DNA of 64,000 bases from Trachythela sp. YZ-2020. Lineage: Eukaryota > Cnidaria > Anthozoa > Malacalcyonacea > Clavulariidae. A model generated the notes under the pieces. That model searched no databases and was not told where the DNA came from. It saw only the letters and a list, made by a program, of their open reading frames with translations. Every line of letters starts with the position of its first letter. Within the stretch, counting starts at the first letter, position 1. Positions 1-11,328 of this stretch are shown in pieces. A program made the position numbers and the translations under genes. The stretch spans positions 496,001 through 560,000 of the forward strand of contig JADLSH010000193.1 in NCBI GenBank assembly GCA_016169945.1, in the 5' to 3' direction.

Positions 1-2
1 CA

Positions 3-101
3 ATCGACATCTCGAAACTGCCGAAGTTCACCGTATACGCGTACAATGTGGCGATCAAATTAAATAAGAGATATAACTTTAATGTTTGGTTATATCAATA
101 A
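3..101 (+). CDS. Possible terminal exon of an unidentified plus-strand gene, cut by the left edge
   Basis: The frame starting at base 3 is open to a TAA at 99-101 and has balanced base composition over its first 55 bases, unlike the AT-rich flank. It reads IDISKLPKFTVYAYNVAIKL at its start. I recognise no domain. It could be chance; with only 32 codons visible, certainty is low. Confidence 0.18.
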   Translation: MDISKLPKFTVYAYNVAIKLNKRYNFNVWLYQ

Positions 102-329
102 CGCCCACAGAATAGTTTCTTCCATTACCAAGTGTAAAATATGTTCACCAGCATGTACGTTCAAGTCCAGTAACCATGAATGTGCCTGCATAAGTTGTGC
201 ATGTCTTTTATTGTAGATAAGTTGGCTGCTGAATACTGCTATAAATTGTCGCTTGTCTAGTGTAATAAATACAGAGAGAGAAATCAACGAACTCTTGTCG
301 CATTCCATTTGCATCGTTATATTATTACA

Positions 330-590
330 AAATCAAACCAAGTCAAGACAAATCAGAACAAATGAAAGTAAACCAAACTAAATTTAACCAAATGAAACAA
401 AACGAAACTAAATTTGACCAAATCATATCAAATGATTAAAATCAAATCAAGATGACTAAATTGAACCAACTTGCATGCGCCAAACAATAGCTAATTAATT
501 TAAATTAAATTAACCCAAACTTAATAGAGTAAAATCAATTAGTCACACATGCACCAAACCAAACCAAACCAAACCAAACCAAACTATAGG
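330..590. repeat. Degenerate CAAA/CCAAA-rich simple repeat
   Basis: The stretch is built of diverged copies of a short CCAAA/CAAAT-type unit and ends in a clean block of five CCAAA units near 551-583. No coding potential is visible. It lies downstream of the gene A prodomain exon on that gene's strand, so it is probably intronic. Confidence 0.6.
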
Positions 591-779
591 CTAAAAACAA
601 GCCGTCCAAATCAGATGATAAAGCAGCAGAGTTGAACTCAATCATGCATAATTAACTCAGTCTTGAGTCAACTGTATCAATCTATATAGATGGCCTATCA
701 TTATCAAACCATGCAATTCTCTATTTTGAAGTCCAAGCAAAACTGTGTTGTTATATGATATGACTTTTCTATTGCTTAC

Positions 780-935
780 TCATGTCGTCTGAAATAACGT
801 AAGGTATAACAGCATCATTCCAGACTTTGATGGTGTTTCGAGGTATGTCTCTTTTGCGACGTTTAACTGGACTTTTTTGGTCAACCAAAGCAAATGCTGT
901 GGATTCATCGAGTATTATATCACCTTCGATCAGAT
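780..935 (-). CDS. Astacin gene A, prodomain exon (continues off the left edge)
   Basis: This exon encodes the end of the propeptide and the start of the mature protease of a secreted astacin metalloprotease. It reads DLIEGDIILDES early on; the EGD resembles the prosegment motif whose aspartate caps the catalytic zinc in latent astacins. A basic furin-like run KRRKRD follows, then the mature N-terminus with VWNDAVIPYVI, matching the family's W...G.VPY start. The acceptor is a pyrimidine-rich tract ending ATCCTAG, and the donor is A|GTAAGC. The exon is 156 nt, entering and leaving in phase 1, as does the equivalent gene B exon at 33623-33781. The DNA-binding of zinc, the Met-turn and any ShKT exons would lie left of base 1, so completeness cannot be judged. 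Confidence 0.85.
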
Positions 936-2388
936 CTAGGATAAAGATAAGATAAGAATAAGATAAGATAAAATACAGATCAATTTCATTTGATTTCAAT
1001 GGTAATTGTCTAGCCTAGGTCAAATCGCAACGGAACGATGAGACGCGGTGGTTAATTAGAGAGGGAATGGTATAAATAACAAATAAGATGTATTACATAT
1101 TTACATGTACGTTAAGTTGATTCGAATGCCAAGTAGTACGTTAGCATGCACTTAGTTAAAGTTTTAAGGGACTTCGACTAAAAGATCCTCAATGATTTTT
1201 CTACGTTTGTGTTGGTGTAAAAGATCCAAACTGAAAACCGTTTACTGCTAGTACACTTGTGTCTTCACTCTTCATATATATATACTGTATATAACACTGC
1301 ATGTGCGTTCCAAAATGGCTGACATAATAAAAATTATAGTTTTGACATGATTTAACGTGTGATTGAAGAAATATTTACTGTATTACAGCTCACAGAGGCC
1401 TTTGCCATATTTAAATTCTGCTTTAATTTATTCAGTGAGAAAATTTTAGGCTGAGAAAATTCCATATTTGGATTGGTCATATTAAAGATTTTGGGAGCTT
1501 CCCAGCACGTATAGTCGTTGTTCTGGGCTTAAATCAGTTGCACGAACAGCTTCCAGCTTTGATTTGATGAGAAATAACTTGCCTTGCGGCACGATGTTTA
1601 AGATAATTCATAATCTCAACTTGGAATTCAGATTATGAGATAAACTCAAATGCATGGCTGTTCTGAGTATGGATAAGATTTGACTGTGTGAAATCATAAC
1701 ATGTTGCTGAGTGTAGAAAATTTAAATTCGATCCTTGGACTTGACATTCGGCCCATGTACATGCATGTCATTGACTTTTGATTTCAATTATGACTTGTAG
1801 GAGACTTTCCTCAAATCTCTCTTTCCATAAACTCTAATTGGCTACATTAAAGTGTGAATAACATGACGTTGACGATTATTCGCACTTGGAACAAGCCGAA
1901 CTCTTTAGTAAGTAATTGACTTGTTAATTGAGTTTGGGTTCTTGTTAAACGTTTATTTCAAGCGACACTAGAAAACCTGCATGAGTAAATGCCCTGCATT
2001 GAACAATTTTCCGAAATGTAATGCTCATCGGAAGTTCCTACGAAGATCAATCTCGAGTTTCTCGTTATCATCCTACCATTTCACACCTGGATTAATAAAG
2101 GACTCACGTTTCAAGCTGAGTGTATGATCAAGCACTGCTGTGACTCTCACGGTCGAAATAATAAATTTGTGCAACAACTTCTCAGTTGCGTATTTACTCA
2201 TTTGATTGCAATTTCCGTTACACAGAACAATATTGACGACCTGAAACCATGCGTCACCGTGGACTTTTTCGCAAACTGACTTGCATTTGTCTGCAGTTCC
2301 TTGAAGAGTTTATTTAACGAGTTTATCGAGTTCCATTTGTGGGACCAAAAAATGACAAGTTTTCCTTTACAAGTTTCTTTATTTATAA

Positions 2389-2541
2389 ACCAGGGTCCGG
2401 TCAGTTCAAAACTCTTAACTATACGTTTAAAACTATTAACTACCCGTATTAATTTGTAGTTAAATAGTAATAATAAGCTATTTTGATTGGTTAACTTTCG
2501 CACCGTTAACTTTAACTACTTTTTTATACAACCGGCCCCAA
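2389..2541. mobile_element. Short foldback/MITE-like element
   Basis: Imperfect terminal inverted repeats frame the segment: the left end reads CCAGGGTCCGGT and the right end AACCGGCCCCA. The interior repeats TTAACTA-type words in both orientations. There is no coding capacity. Target-site duplication was not resolved and the family is not assigned. Confidence 0.4.
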
Positions 2542-3345
2542 GAAGTTTTCTTTTTAACCGTACAGAACACGAGCAACTGGGCAAGTCGAATACGTTTTCG
2601 TTGTTTTATAACTGGCATACCGAGTATCGATTTTTAACACATGTAAGGTGACATATGTGATATGCTAATTTTTTGTCGCACACACATGAAAACGAATAAA
2701 ACCTTTCAATTAGGAATATTTTCTCTAGAAAAAAAACTTGTTTGTAGGGGGGCGTGAAACTATGGTATATAGACGGTAGCGATGTGGTTCTGGAATTTTC
2801 ACGATGAGGCCTCGTCACTGTTATTTTCCATTGTTTTTGCTATTTTGCTTCTATAGTTATGACAATTAATTCGGATTTTCCTGTAATAAAGTGCGACAAT
2901 ATAGCAGTGCATGTAAGTTGCATGCAACGGAAATGGCATCCAAAATATTAAAAATTCGGACCGGCACATTAACAAGTCGTTGTTGAGTGCACATCTATAC
3001 CTCCTTGTTCCTTGGGCTAGGCCTAGGTTCTACTTTTGAAATGCATTTAAGCTTAGAAATGTTAATATTTGTGAACATGCGATTCCTCTTACTTTATATT
3101 TTAATTTAATGAGTAATATTTTCTAATTTCACGATAAACTTGGCGCTCTTTGGTCAAAATGGCCTACAGCTTTTGTTGTTGCGCCTACAGTTTATTTTCT
3201 CTACTCTATATGCTTACTATCTGAAGACGCTAGTTGAACCAATAGGCAATAGCATACATATTGTCGGTAACGATCTTTGTTATAAATACTGTTTGTAGAA
3301 TCATACTAGTATACTATTGCAAATGCTGTAATTTGATTGGCTACG

Positions 3346-3383
3346 CTACTCGCTATCTAATTGTCGATAGATAGCGAGTAGCG
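3346..3383. repeat. Perfect 16-bp-arm hairpin
   Basis: The arm CGCTACTCGCTATCTA is followed, after an 8-base loop, by its exact reverse complement. It sits next to a TTTGATTGGCTA word like those beside other short elements in this window, suggesting the end of a small foldback repeat. Confidence 0.6.
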
Positions 3384-3483
3384 AAACAGCCATCTCCTCG
3401 GCGCGATTTTTAACGAATTTATTTCAATAAATTATGAAAAACGTTTTGAAATACTGTTTTCTTGCTGGTTTCTACTAAAACGA

Positions 3484-3588
3484 TTAGATTATTCGCTCTC
3501 GATTTCTATGAGATGATACGGTTTATTCGGGCTTGGCCCTCATCAACTATCACCTCATAGAAATCTTGAGCTCATAATCTAAATGTTA
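3484..3588. repeat. Foldback repeat with about 30-bp imperfect arms
   Basis: The left arm contains TTAGATTAT and GATTTCTATGAG. The right arm contains CTCATAGAAATC and ATAATCTAA, their reverse complements. About 45 bases lie between the arms. No coding content is visible. Confidence 0.55.
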
Positions 3589-5273
3589 ATTATCTCATCT
3601 GATACATACGCTGGCAAATTTTAACGCCCCAAAATACCTAACGTTGCGACAGGCTGTCGCCTGTCAGAACTGATTACAAATCTTATGCATTTAATTTTGT
3701 ATTCATTTAAATGATTTAATCGCCAACATAGTCTCCTATAGTAATCCATTGTTCTTCTCAATAGGATTATGGACACGCCATTCACCTCACCTCAATACAC
3801 ATTTGCTTTTTAATTATTAACTTTCAGTAATTCAGTTGATTAGCGAGTTTTTCTTGTACTGTATAATATAATACAGAGATCAATCTACAACCTTCAGAGT
3901 ATTACAGGTTGATTAAACATTACACCATGTATATATAGCCGCTTGCCCGTTAATCTTATTAAGCCAATTTTCAACCGCTCAGCCAGGCAAGTTGAATTGT
4001 TGTTTATAAAAGTGGATATACTCCATCTATTCGGCTATAGACTGCTCGCGGCCGAGGTGGTTCATTTATTGTGCGGAATAGTGTCAGAACTCAAACTGTT
4101 GTGTGTATATATATGTGACTATATGTGATATATTATTCAGGAACAATGTTATATACAGATGAGTACTTTTAATGTACAGAATATGCAGTATGAAAACTGA
4201 CGAATATCGCCAACGCCTTTTGTCTTTTGACTTCAAAGTTCGCACGCTGTTAATTAGTTGCCGTATTCCAATGCGGTTGACAGACGAGGAATACTGTAGA
4301 ATGAACATGCAGTATGGAAAATAAATGCACAAGTTTCGTTAAAACGTACATCGTCAGCATATACTAGCTAAAAATTTGAATGCATGCATAGACGTTGCAT
4401 CTTACATGGTGTAAAAAATAGAAATATTATTTCATAGTTAAAGAATGGCGCTTTTGTTAGAAAGGAGACAGCTTAGTTTGCCCAAGGTTAGAGAGAATAC
4501 AATCGTTCAAAAACCCGTTGGCAATGTTTCGGCAAGTTCAAGGCCAGTTGTGCTATTCTTTATCTTTGCAGGTATTGCTGCTGTAGCGGTTAAAGTTTAA
4601 GTGCCTTCTTGTATAGTAACAGTTAAAACAAGTGGTCCTTCATAATTGCATGTGCATAGTATTTTCAGAAGAGCCTCAAGAGGTCTACTTTTTGTCTATT
4701 GTATAGTTTTTACAAAGGTGAACATTCATGACGGGATTTGATGCAATCGAGAACGAACTCAATTTGGACTTGATTGTATCGGCGATGGATGCTGGAGTTT
4801 TGCGGTTAACTATTTGCAACCTTAAATACAACAATGTCCTGAATTGAAAGCCAAATATGATCTATAATTTTTAAATATAAACTGCAAGGAGCGTTCGCGG
4901 TGATTCCATGTATCTTATAAGCTTCCAAATCATCAATTTGGACTATTGAGTATTGTTTAAAATAATTTGTTATTGAATAAATCATTGCTAGACTGATACA
5001 TTGTTGAGCCCTGTCGATGTTTTTGAAGTAAATTAGGATGGGTTAAACTATGATAAAAAGAATATCTTATAATAATTCTTTGAGACTTGAGTAAGAAGTT
5101 CATGTTGGAGTCGGCTAGGCAAATTCAGCGCATTGTTTTGAGAATAATGGCGCATCTACTGCTTATGAACTGGTGCTAATATTAGTACTATATACATATT
5201 ATTATTCATAGATTGTACAAAATTTATCATCCAATGCTAAATTGGCTTAACAGCGATACCTAAACCTGCTTAC

Positions 5274-5361
5274 CTGGCTCCGTATAATCTTCTTCACTCA
5301 AAGAACGGTGACACATCGCAAACAAAAGCATAATCGGTAAAATCAGTACGGAGTACAGCAT
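5274..5361 (-). CDS. Signal-peptide first exon, probably astacin gene A
   Basis: An ATG at 5361 (reading leftward) opens a frame with a classic signal peptide: MLYSVLILPIMLLFAMCH followed by an acidic SEEDYTEP. The frame ends at a strong donor, CCAG|GTAAGC, after 88 nt, in phase 1. The next astacin exon on this strand (780-935) begins in exactly the compatible phase: its first two bases complete an Asp codon, giving ...TEP then DLIEGD. It lies 4.3 kb downstream with no competing gene between. The assignment to gene A therefore rests on strand, order and phase, not on transcript data. No clear TATA box was seen just upstream. Confidence 0.65.
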
Positions 5362-8163
5362 GTTGATACTAGTATAACAGGTGCTTGTTGTGACTTCCCA
5401 GACTCGTATTTGTTGCAAAGTAACCTGGGTTAAGGTTGTAACAGGAACGACGTCTTCTTTCGAACAGCTGAAGTGGAAGTGTCCAACGTTCTCACCGACT
5501 TGTCTCGCTTCCTTTCAATTATATTCGAATAGTAACTTCACGAGATGTTAGATAACACTATGAGATGGCACACTCTTTTGAAATGCTAATGAAAATAATT
5601 AAGGGATGTCAATAAACAACCACATTAAATGCGCTGCGCATAATGTTAATTGTATATGCACATATATGTATGTCGAGAGTGGCATACTGAGTGACTGTGC
5701 ACACTATGAAAGAGTTGTCGATTTCAAAATCTTAAAAAATATGCAATTTGTGCAGCATACATAGCCATAGGTTGTACAAACCCCTATCTATTGCAAACCG
5801 TTCAACGAACGTTCTAATAATTAATGCACATAAATAATTCTATATCGACAGCAATTTTTTGTGTTGATTTCGTACATCAATATAGTAGACTGAGAATTTG
5901 GTTCACGGTTCCTTGACAAAGTCTTCCCTATATCCCAGCTAATAACTGATCTTTGCAGAAGACCTGTTAAAACGTGCACGCGTCGAATTCTTCTTTTTGG
6001 TGTATGTGGTTTTACACAATACGACATGAAGTTACGGTATTTGACACATACAGCAAGTCCACTAAATCGCCTATTCAAATAGGATAATTTCGATCGAAAA
6101 ATTCGGTCTGCGCCGGAGAGAGTAAAATAAATTTGATCTATATATAATCAATCGTTGGTTAAATTGATATAATGTACGTTGCGTAAGGTGCACTGTCAGT
6201 TATTACGGCTTACGTTGATTTTGTCTCAGTCCTTTATTATAATAAATACCTAGTTTATGAAACATATGAAAGATGGGTTCATTTATAAACAATTAAAAAC
6301 AAAGACTTACTCTAAAAGGTAAGCAGACGAGAAAGCTATAGCATAGCATTGGTAAATCAATTAAAACATGAAGAATGGTAGTGTACAACAATGTATATAT
6401 AAGAAGAATAGTCAGCTACTCAAATATGACATTTGAAAGTGTGATTAATAATACTGCAGTATATACGCAACTTTTAGTTGACCGCATAAATGACTTTGTA
6501 TTGTTTTACTCTGTCTGATTCCTGCTTACATTGTTCCACTATTACTAAGAAAACTCAGCTTGTGTCCTCATTGCTACCATTCCACAATTTCAAATTTGTT
6601 TTGTTGATATATAATCTAGGTTATATTTTCCATATAAATATATAGTCGTGGGCATGATGCTTTAAATTGTCCCCTTTACTTTTTCATGGCTAAATCGATA
6701 CATCATTTTGTACATGCCAACTTTAGAACTATCAAATGTACCCGAAAAGATTATCATGTATGATTATTGTAGTTGCACAAACCAACATGACATATAACGT
6801 GTAAATGAGCTATATACGGAAGAAATGATCTTAAACTGGGGTATATCGAACCATTTCATGATTTTTTTATAACTTCTGTACAGCAAACATGCATGCAGAA
6901 TATTATATAGGTTTGGTTTGAACAATGTGGACTTCTAAATTTAACTGAGGATAACAATTAGCTCCCAACTGAAATCTTGGGAATTTCAATGCTGGTGTTC
7001 ATGAACTGAGGGAAATAATTCCCAGAAATACATGAGTGCAGGTGACCATTTAGTTACACTCTACATAGATGGTATATATATACATATATTGTTACACTGT
7101 ACATATATGGTATATATAGTATTATGGTAAAGAGCCAAAGAAATTAAATAGACGCGTATGCAAATGAAAAGCTTAACCCACTTACTGCATATGGTGGTAA
7201 TTACAGTTGTTCAATAAAGAGCAAACCAAATGGCCGTCAGATATGATGAAGTAAAGAGTAGAGCAACGTAACTGAAAAAATAAGCTTCTCATGAGGTGTA
7301 TATAGTGCATGGGAACAATTTATTTTCTAATCTTTGTAAACATTTTCAGACATTCATTTCAACCAATTATTTTAACCGCAATATCGCTGCTATTTTAATC
7401 TTCGTTCGGTCAATTTAACATATTAGACAGCACAACTGCTCTTCAATTATACATATTATAATTGGAGAAAATTTGAAGAATGTTCTCAGACCTTCAGAGT
7501 TAATGGACAATGTCCGTGACACACTTAATTCGTCGATAAAATCGTGTACTGTCTGTAGTTTAATGTACAGCATGGAGTAATATTTTTAGTAAAAAATAGT
7601 ATTTTAACTTTATCTTGATATTCCATTGTAAATTTGTCTGCAAGAACGATGACCGCAAATGCGTGACTAAGTTTTATACCCTTTAGGCCCAGTTCAAACC
7701 ACATTAGGCACGATGTGCCAAACACTTCGAATTAGGTTCGGCACATGGAAAACGCGACGTTTGAAGCAGGCCTACAGTCTCAGAAGATCATAGTACATTA
7801 CATGCATATGATGTTACTATAGAGTTTAAAGGTATATCTTGTATTCGATCTGTATTAACATAGCGTATGTTAATTCTTGCAACGCATACACTGTTATACG
7901 CGCATTTACATGTAAAACAGCTAAAAATAGAAAAAGATAATGTGCGCTATATATAGTTATCGTAATGAAAAGAAATTATGTCATGGGAAACGCAATTTCC
8001 ATAAGGCGACGTGACAAAACTCATTTTATCAAAGAACTTCTAAATATATCAAAGATCTTCTAAAGATATCAAAGATATAGCTATAGTTGCGATCGGATTG
8101 TTAAATGACCTATAGATGACGAATTTATAGGATCATTGCAACTATCAAGTGTATATCTTCATG
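5362..8163. other. Intergenic DNA without recognisable genes
   Basis: This AT-rich sequence has only short chance frames and short runs of AT/TATA repeats (for example near 7070-7120). Two and a half tandem copies of an about 18-base unit containing TATCAAAGATCTTCTAAA lie at about 8028-8080. The first few hundred bases should contain the gene A promoter, but I could not identify its elements. Confidence 0.6.
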
Positions 8164-8546
8164 CACTTTTTAAATTTTTTTAGTATTATAATATATAGAT
8201 TTCTATAATATATATAATAATGTAGATGAAAAAATTACTCAATTCTGATTGGCTAAGAGCAGTGCAATTATTTTTGAAATTGCACACTGTGCAATTACAG
8301 CAGTGCAAATTAACAAAACAAGATCAGAGCCTGGAAACGAGGCAAGAAAAATCAACATGGCGGCGGATATTAGCAATGTAAATTTCACTTTTTGACGACT
8401 TTTTCTACACTTTCAATGGAAAATCGTACGTGAATACAACAATTTAAGTTCAAGGAGCACATAGACTGAAAAAGTTTGCTAACAAGCAACGAAAACAATG
8501 CTTAAACGGCGCAGGTGCGTGCACAAGTGTTATCAAAGCGTGTAAG

Positions 8547-8706
8547 TATAATAGTATGGTTTCTCGTGAAATTTGGAAAAACAAACACTGGCGTGAGTTT
8601 TCAAAGACGTCAAATTGCACTCGTCCTTCGGACTCGTGCAATTTTGATCGTCTTTGAAAAACTCACTCGTGCATGTTGTTTCCAAATTGCACTCGAAACC
8701 ATACAG
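8547..8706. mobile_element. Foldback element with about 75-bp arms
   Basis: The left half (ATGGTTTCTCGTG ... AAATTTGGAAA ... GAGTTTTCAAAGACG ... AATTGCACTCGTCC) is mirrored by the right half around a TTCG-type centre near 8626. A related half-site (GTGCAATTATTTTTGAAATTG) lies at about 8264-8284 beside a GATTGGCTAAG word, so the full element may extend left to about 8200. It is non-coding, so non-autonomous. Confidence 0.65.
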
Positions 8707-8767
8707 TTACTATTACCTATGGCTATATACATACATATATAATATATTATAATATATAGTTTTCTCA

Positions 8768-9012
8768 ACTCTCGTGTCCCGGTCAAACGAGAACAAGAGT
8801 TGCATTAGAGTTGACTGGATATTACCGCGAGTACCGGTCAAACGAATATATAGGAACTCTCATCAACTCTCATCAACATTTGAACCAGCTCAAAGTTGAT
8901 GAGAGTTGATAAGAGTGCATGAGCGCCCTCAAGAGAGTTACCGTCTTACCGATGAAACGTGAGCGAGAGTTCAACTCTGATCACCTCTTATCCTCGTTTG
9001 AACGGGACACAG
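8768..9012. mobile_element. MITE-like foldback element with TGTCCCGGTCAAACGAG ends
   Basis: The left end TGTCCCGGTCAAACGAG is mirrored at the right end by CTCGTTTGAACGGGACA. The centre is itself palindromic, with AACTCTCATCAACT facing AGTTGATGAGAGTT. The segment is about 245 bp with no coding frame. It directly adjoins the preceding foldback element. The family is not assigned. Confidence 0.65.
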
Positions 9013-9559
9013 GTTTCATTTGCATGCACAGGTTTCATTTGCCTAATATAAATGGACAATTATATTGAATGTTTTATATATAATGTATAAAGAAAGAAAC
9101 TTTTTAAACATCATGCAGGTTTTTGAAAATATTTACCAAAAAGCATAACCAAAATTTTTAAAATATATAAATCCTACTATGAATATATAAAATCCCTATG
9201 GGTGACAATCAAAAAGGTTAAAGTGAAAAAATATATTATTAATGACATATTCCATAGTTATATTCCATACACTTACTTACATACGTCAAAGCTATATGAT
9301 GTACTGACTTGTTTACAAATCCGTCACTATATGATGTCGCAGATATAAGATTCGTCGGGATGCTATAGCCCCCGATGTTTATTCAATAAATAAGGTAACC
9401 GTGTTAAATCTAGTAAGATCTAGTATAGTTACCAGAATTTACCAGAATTTGTTGATTTTAATGTTAGCTCTTTCATATAACAAGGTCAGTAGGTAGAATT
9501 GTTCTTCACCCACGGATAAATTTAACCTACTTGAATTATGTGACCAACCGCAATGACAC

Positions 9560-9808
9560 TTAAGATAATATCATAGAATAGGAAATGACTAGAAAGGCCA
9601 CTTGAGGCGGAACCTTGCTGCGCATGTCGCATTACGCATGTTCATTACCATTATTCCAGCCAGTCAATTGCATTTTCTGGCCAATAAATACGCTGAACTG
9701 GCTGGTCCGCCATTATTCTGGCCAGAAAACTGCATAAAAATAGGGGGTCACGTTGCACTGCTGAGTGGCCTTTCTGTTCATTTCCTATTCTGTGATATTA
9801 TTATCAGG
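9560..9808. mobile_element. MITE with about 40-bp terminal inverted repeats
   Basis: The left terminus reads GATAATATCATAGAATAGGAAATGACTAGAAAGGCCACT in outline, and the right terminus is its near reverse complement (AGTGGCCTTTCTG...CTATTCTGTGATATTATTATC). Internal inverted words CCAGCCAG and CTGGCCAGAAAA also pair. The open frame inside it is a by-product of the repeat. No transposase is present. Confidence 0.7.
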
Positions 9809-10799
9809 TTGTAATAATATAAATATGGAAATCCAGGTGTAATTATGCGTAACTAAGATATGAATGATGTTGTTTTGACCTTGTTAATTTCCTAAGTATA
9901 CCAGCTAACCAAAATTCTTTATTTATACCACGACAGCATGACTCAGGCCACGTGCTCAAACCACAAATAGCAAATTATAGTCATGTGTTTTGGTGAGGAA
10001 CGATCTTGACTAGCGTGCATAAATTGCCGCACATTATAGATCATGACGAGGCATTACTTATAGGTGTACTTATAAAATATGCTGTCGATTGAAAGGATGA
10101 GGGGCACCGTCTTAAATAAGAATAAATCAAAAAATAAAATAATTATTTTCTGCATAGCCTAAAATTATTGAACAGAAACACTTCAGTAACTCTTGGAAAA
10201 CAGATTTAATAAGTCACTATAGCCTAACTAGTACTTCGAAAGACTAGTATACTTCGAAAGACTATATAGTAGACAGTGGCGTACCGAGCGGGTGTGTAAG
10301 GGGTGTTACAACCCAAATTTTTAAAACAATGTCGGTAAATTGACCTTCGTCAGTTAAAACGTAGAATTTGAAAGTAACTTGGTCGGTAAATTTTAAAATT
10401 TCACACAACACATGCAGCCACAGGGCTATCGGCAGTAATTTGCTCATCCAGGATTGTATACTTCTTTTAATACTCTATCTATTTTTTGCATAGCCAGCTA
10501 CAATCAACTTATCTGTTATAGTTTGTCGTTACTTTCACATCTATATATATCATATGTATATATAATTATGTCAAATGGAACAAAACTAATTCACTGACGC
10601 TTCCTACGGCTCTGCTATATGTATCTCTGCATAACATGCATACTTTCCGGTTATAAGAATCGCAATTCAGCAAATAATAGTATTTTCTTTCTTGCATAAG
10701 ACAAGTCCGAAAATATTATTCTGTATTTTACTCCTGTATCATGCAGTAACGCGTTTTGATATATACAACTATAATTTTGGTGCCACATGGAAGTATTAT

Positions 10800-11170
10800 A
10801 CTATTCAATAGACAATTTAACGAGGAGTGCATTACTCTGAGAAAAACGTATACGAACACTTTTGGAATTTCAAAATGCCTGCAATAAATCCAGGGATTTA
10901 AAATCAATCTTAATTTTTAAAATCCTAAACGGCCACACCGCACCCAACCTGAGAGAGTCGTTTCGATTAAACAATGAAATGGATATAACTTACGATCTCA
11001 GAAATAGAGAAACCGATTTAGCCCTTCTTATGCCGAAAAAGGAATTCGGAAAAAGGTGCTTCCTTTATAATGGTGCTACACGTTGGAATAGTCTGCCATA
11101 TGAGGCAAAAATTGCACGATATTTAAATTGTTTTAAAACAAGTATAAATCAAACAATGAACTGAAACTGG
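10800..11170 (+). pseudogene. Non-LTR retrotransposon (CR1-like) ORF2 C-terminal fragment
   Basis: The frame ending at the TGA at 11162-11164 encodes the region after the reverse-transcriptase core of CR1-like elements. It reads SILIFKILNGHTAPNLRESF, then YDLRNRE, and then the characteristic GATRWNSLPYEAK near the C-terminus. No polymerase palm, endonuclease or start is present, so this is a heavily 5'-truncated copy. It is followed by the CTAT/CT microsatellite at 11260-11328. Family assignment comes from the motif pattern; the subfamily is uncertain. Confidence 0.75.
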
Positions 11171-11259
11171 CTTGTCAATCGGGCTATTAACGATATATAT
11201 TTTTCCCTTTCTCTCTTTGACAGTTTGTATATTTTTGCATGTATCGTCTGACCACGCCT

Positions 11260-11276
11260 CTCTCTATCTATCTCTC

Positions 11277-11307
<31 letters not shown>

Positions 11308-11328
11308 CTCTCTCTCTCTCTCTCTCTC
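11260..11328. repeat. CTAT/CT microsatellite
   Basis: Mixed TCTA and TC units run for about 69 bases. The position just downstream of the retrotransposon 3' fragment fits a retrotransposon tail or an expanded simple repeat. Confidence 0.9.

Larger units (their letters stand above)
936..5273 (-). other. Probable 4.3-kb intron of gene A
   Basis: No convincing exon was found between the signal-peptide exon and the prodomain exon of gene A. The stretch is AT-rich and holds a foldback element at about 2389-2541 and two hairpins near 3350 and 3485-3590, described separately. An additional small phase 1-1 exon could have been missed. Confidence 0.5.

Noticed and set aside
541..590. CCAAA tandem block as telomere-like sequence
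   Set aside because: Only about five units, grading into degenerate CAAA-rich sequence inside a probable intron; not a TTAGGG-type telomere repeat.
7060..7130. TATA-rich runs as promoters
   Set aside because: AT/TATA simple repeats occur throughout the window with no associated coding start.
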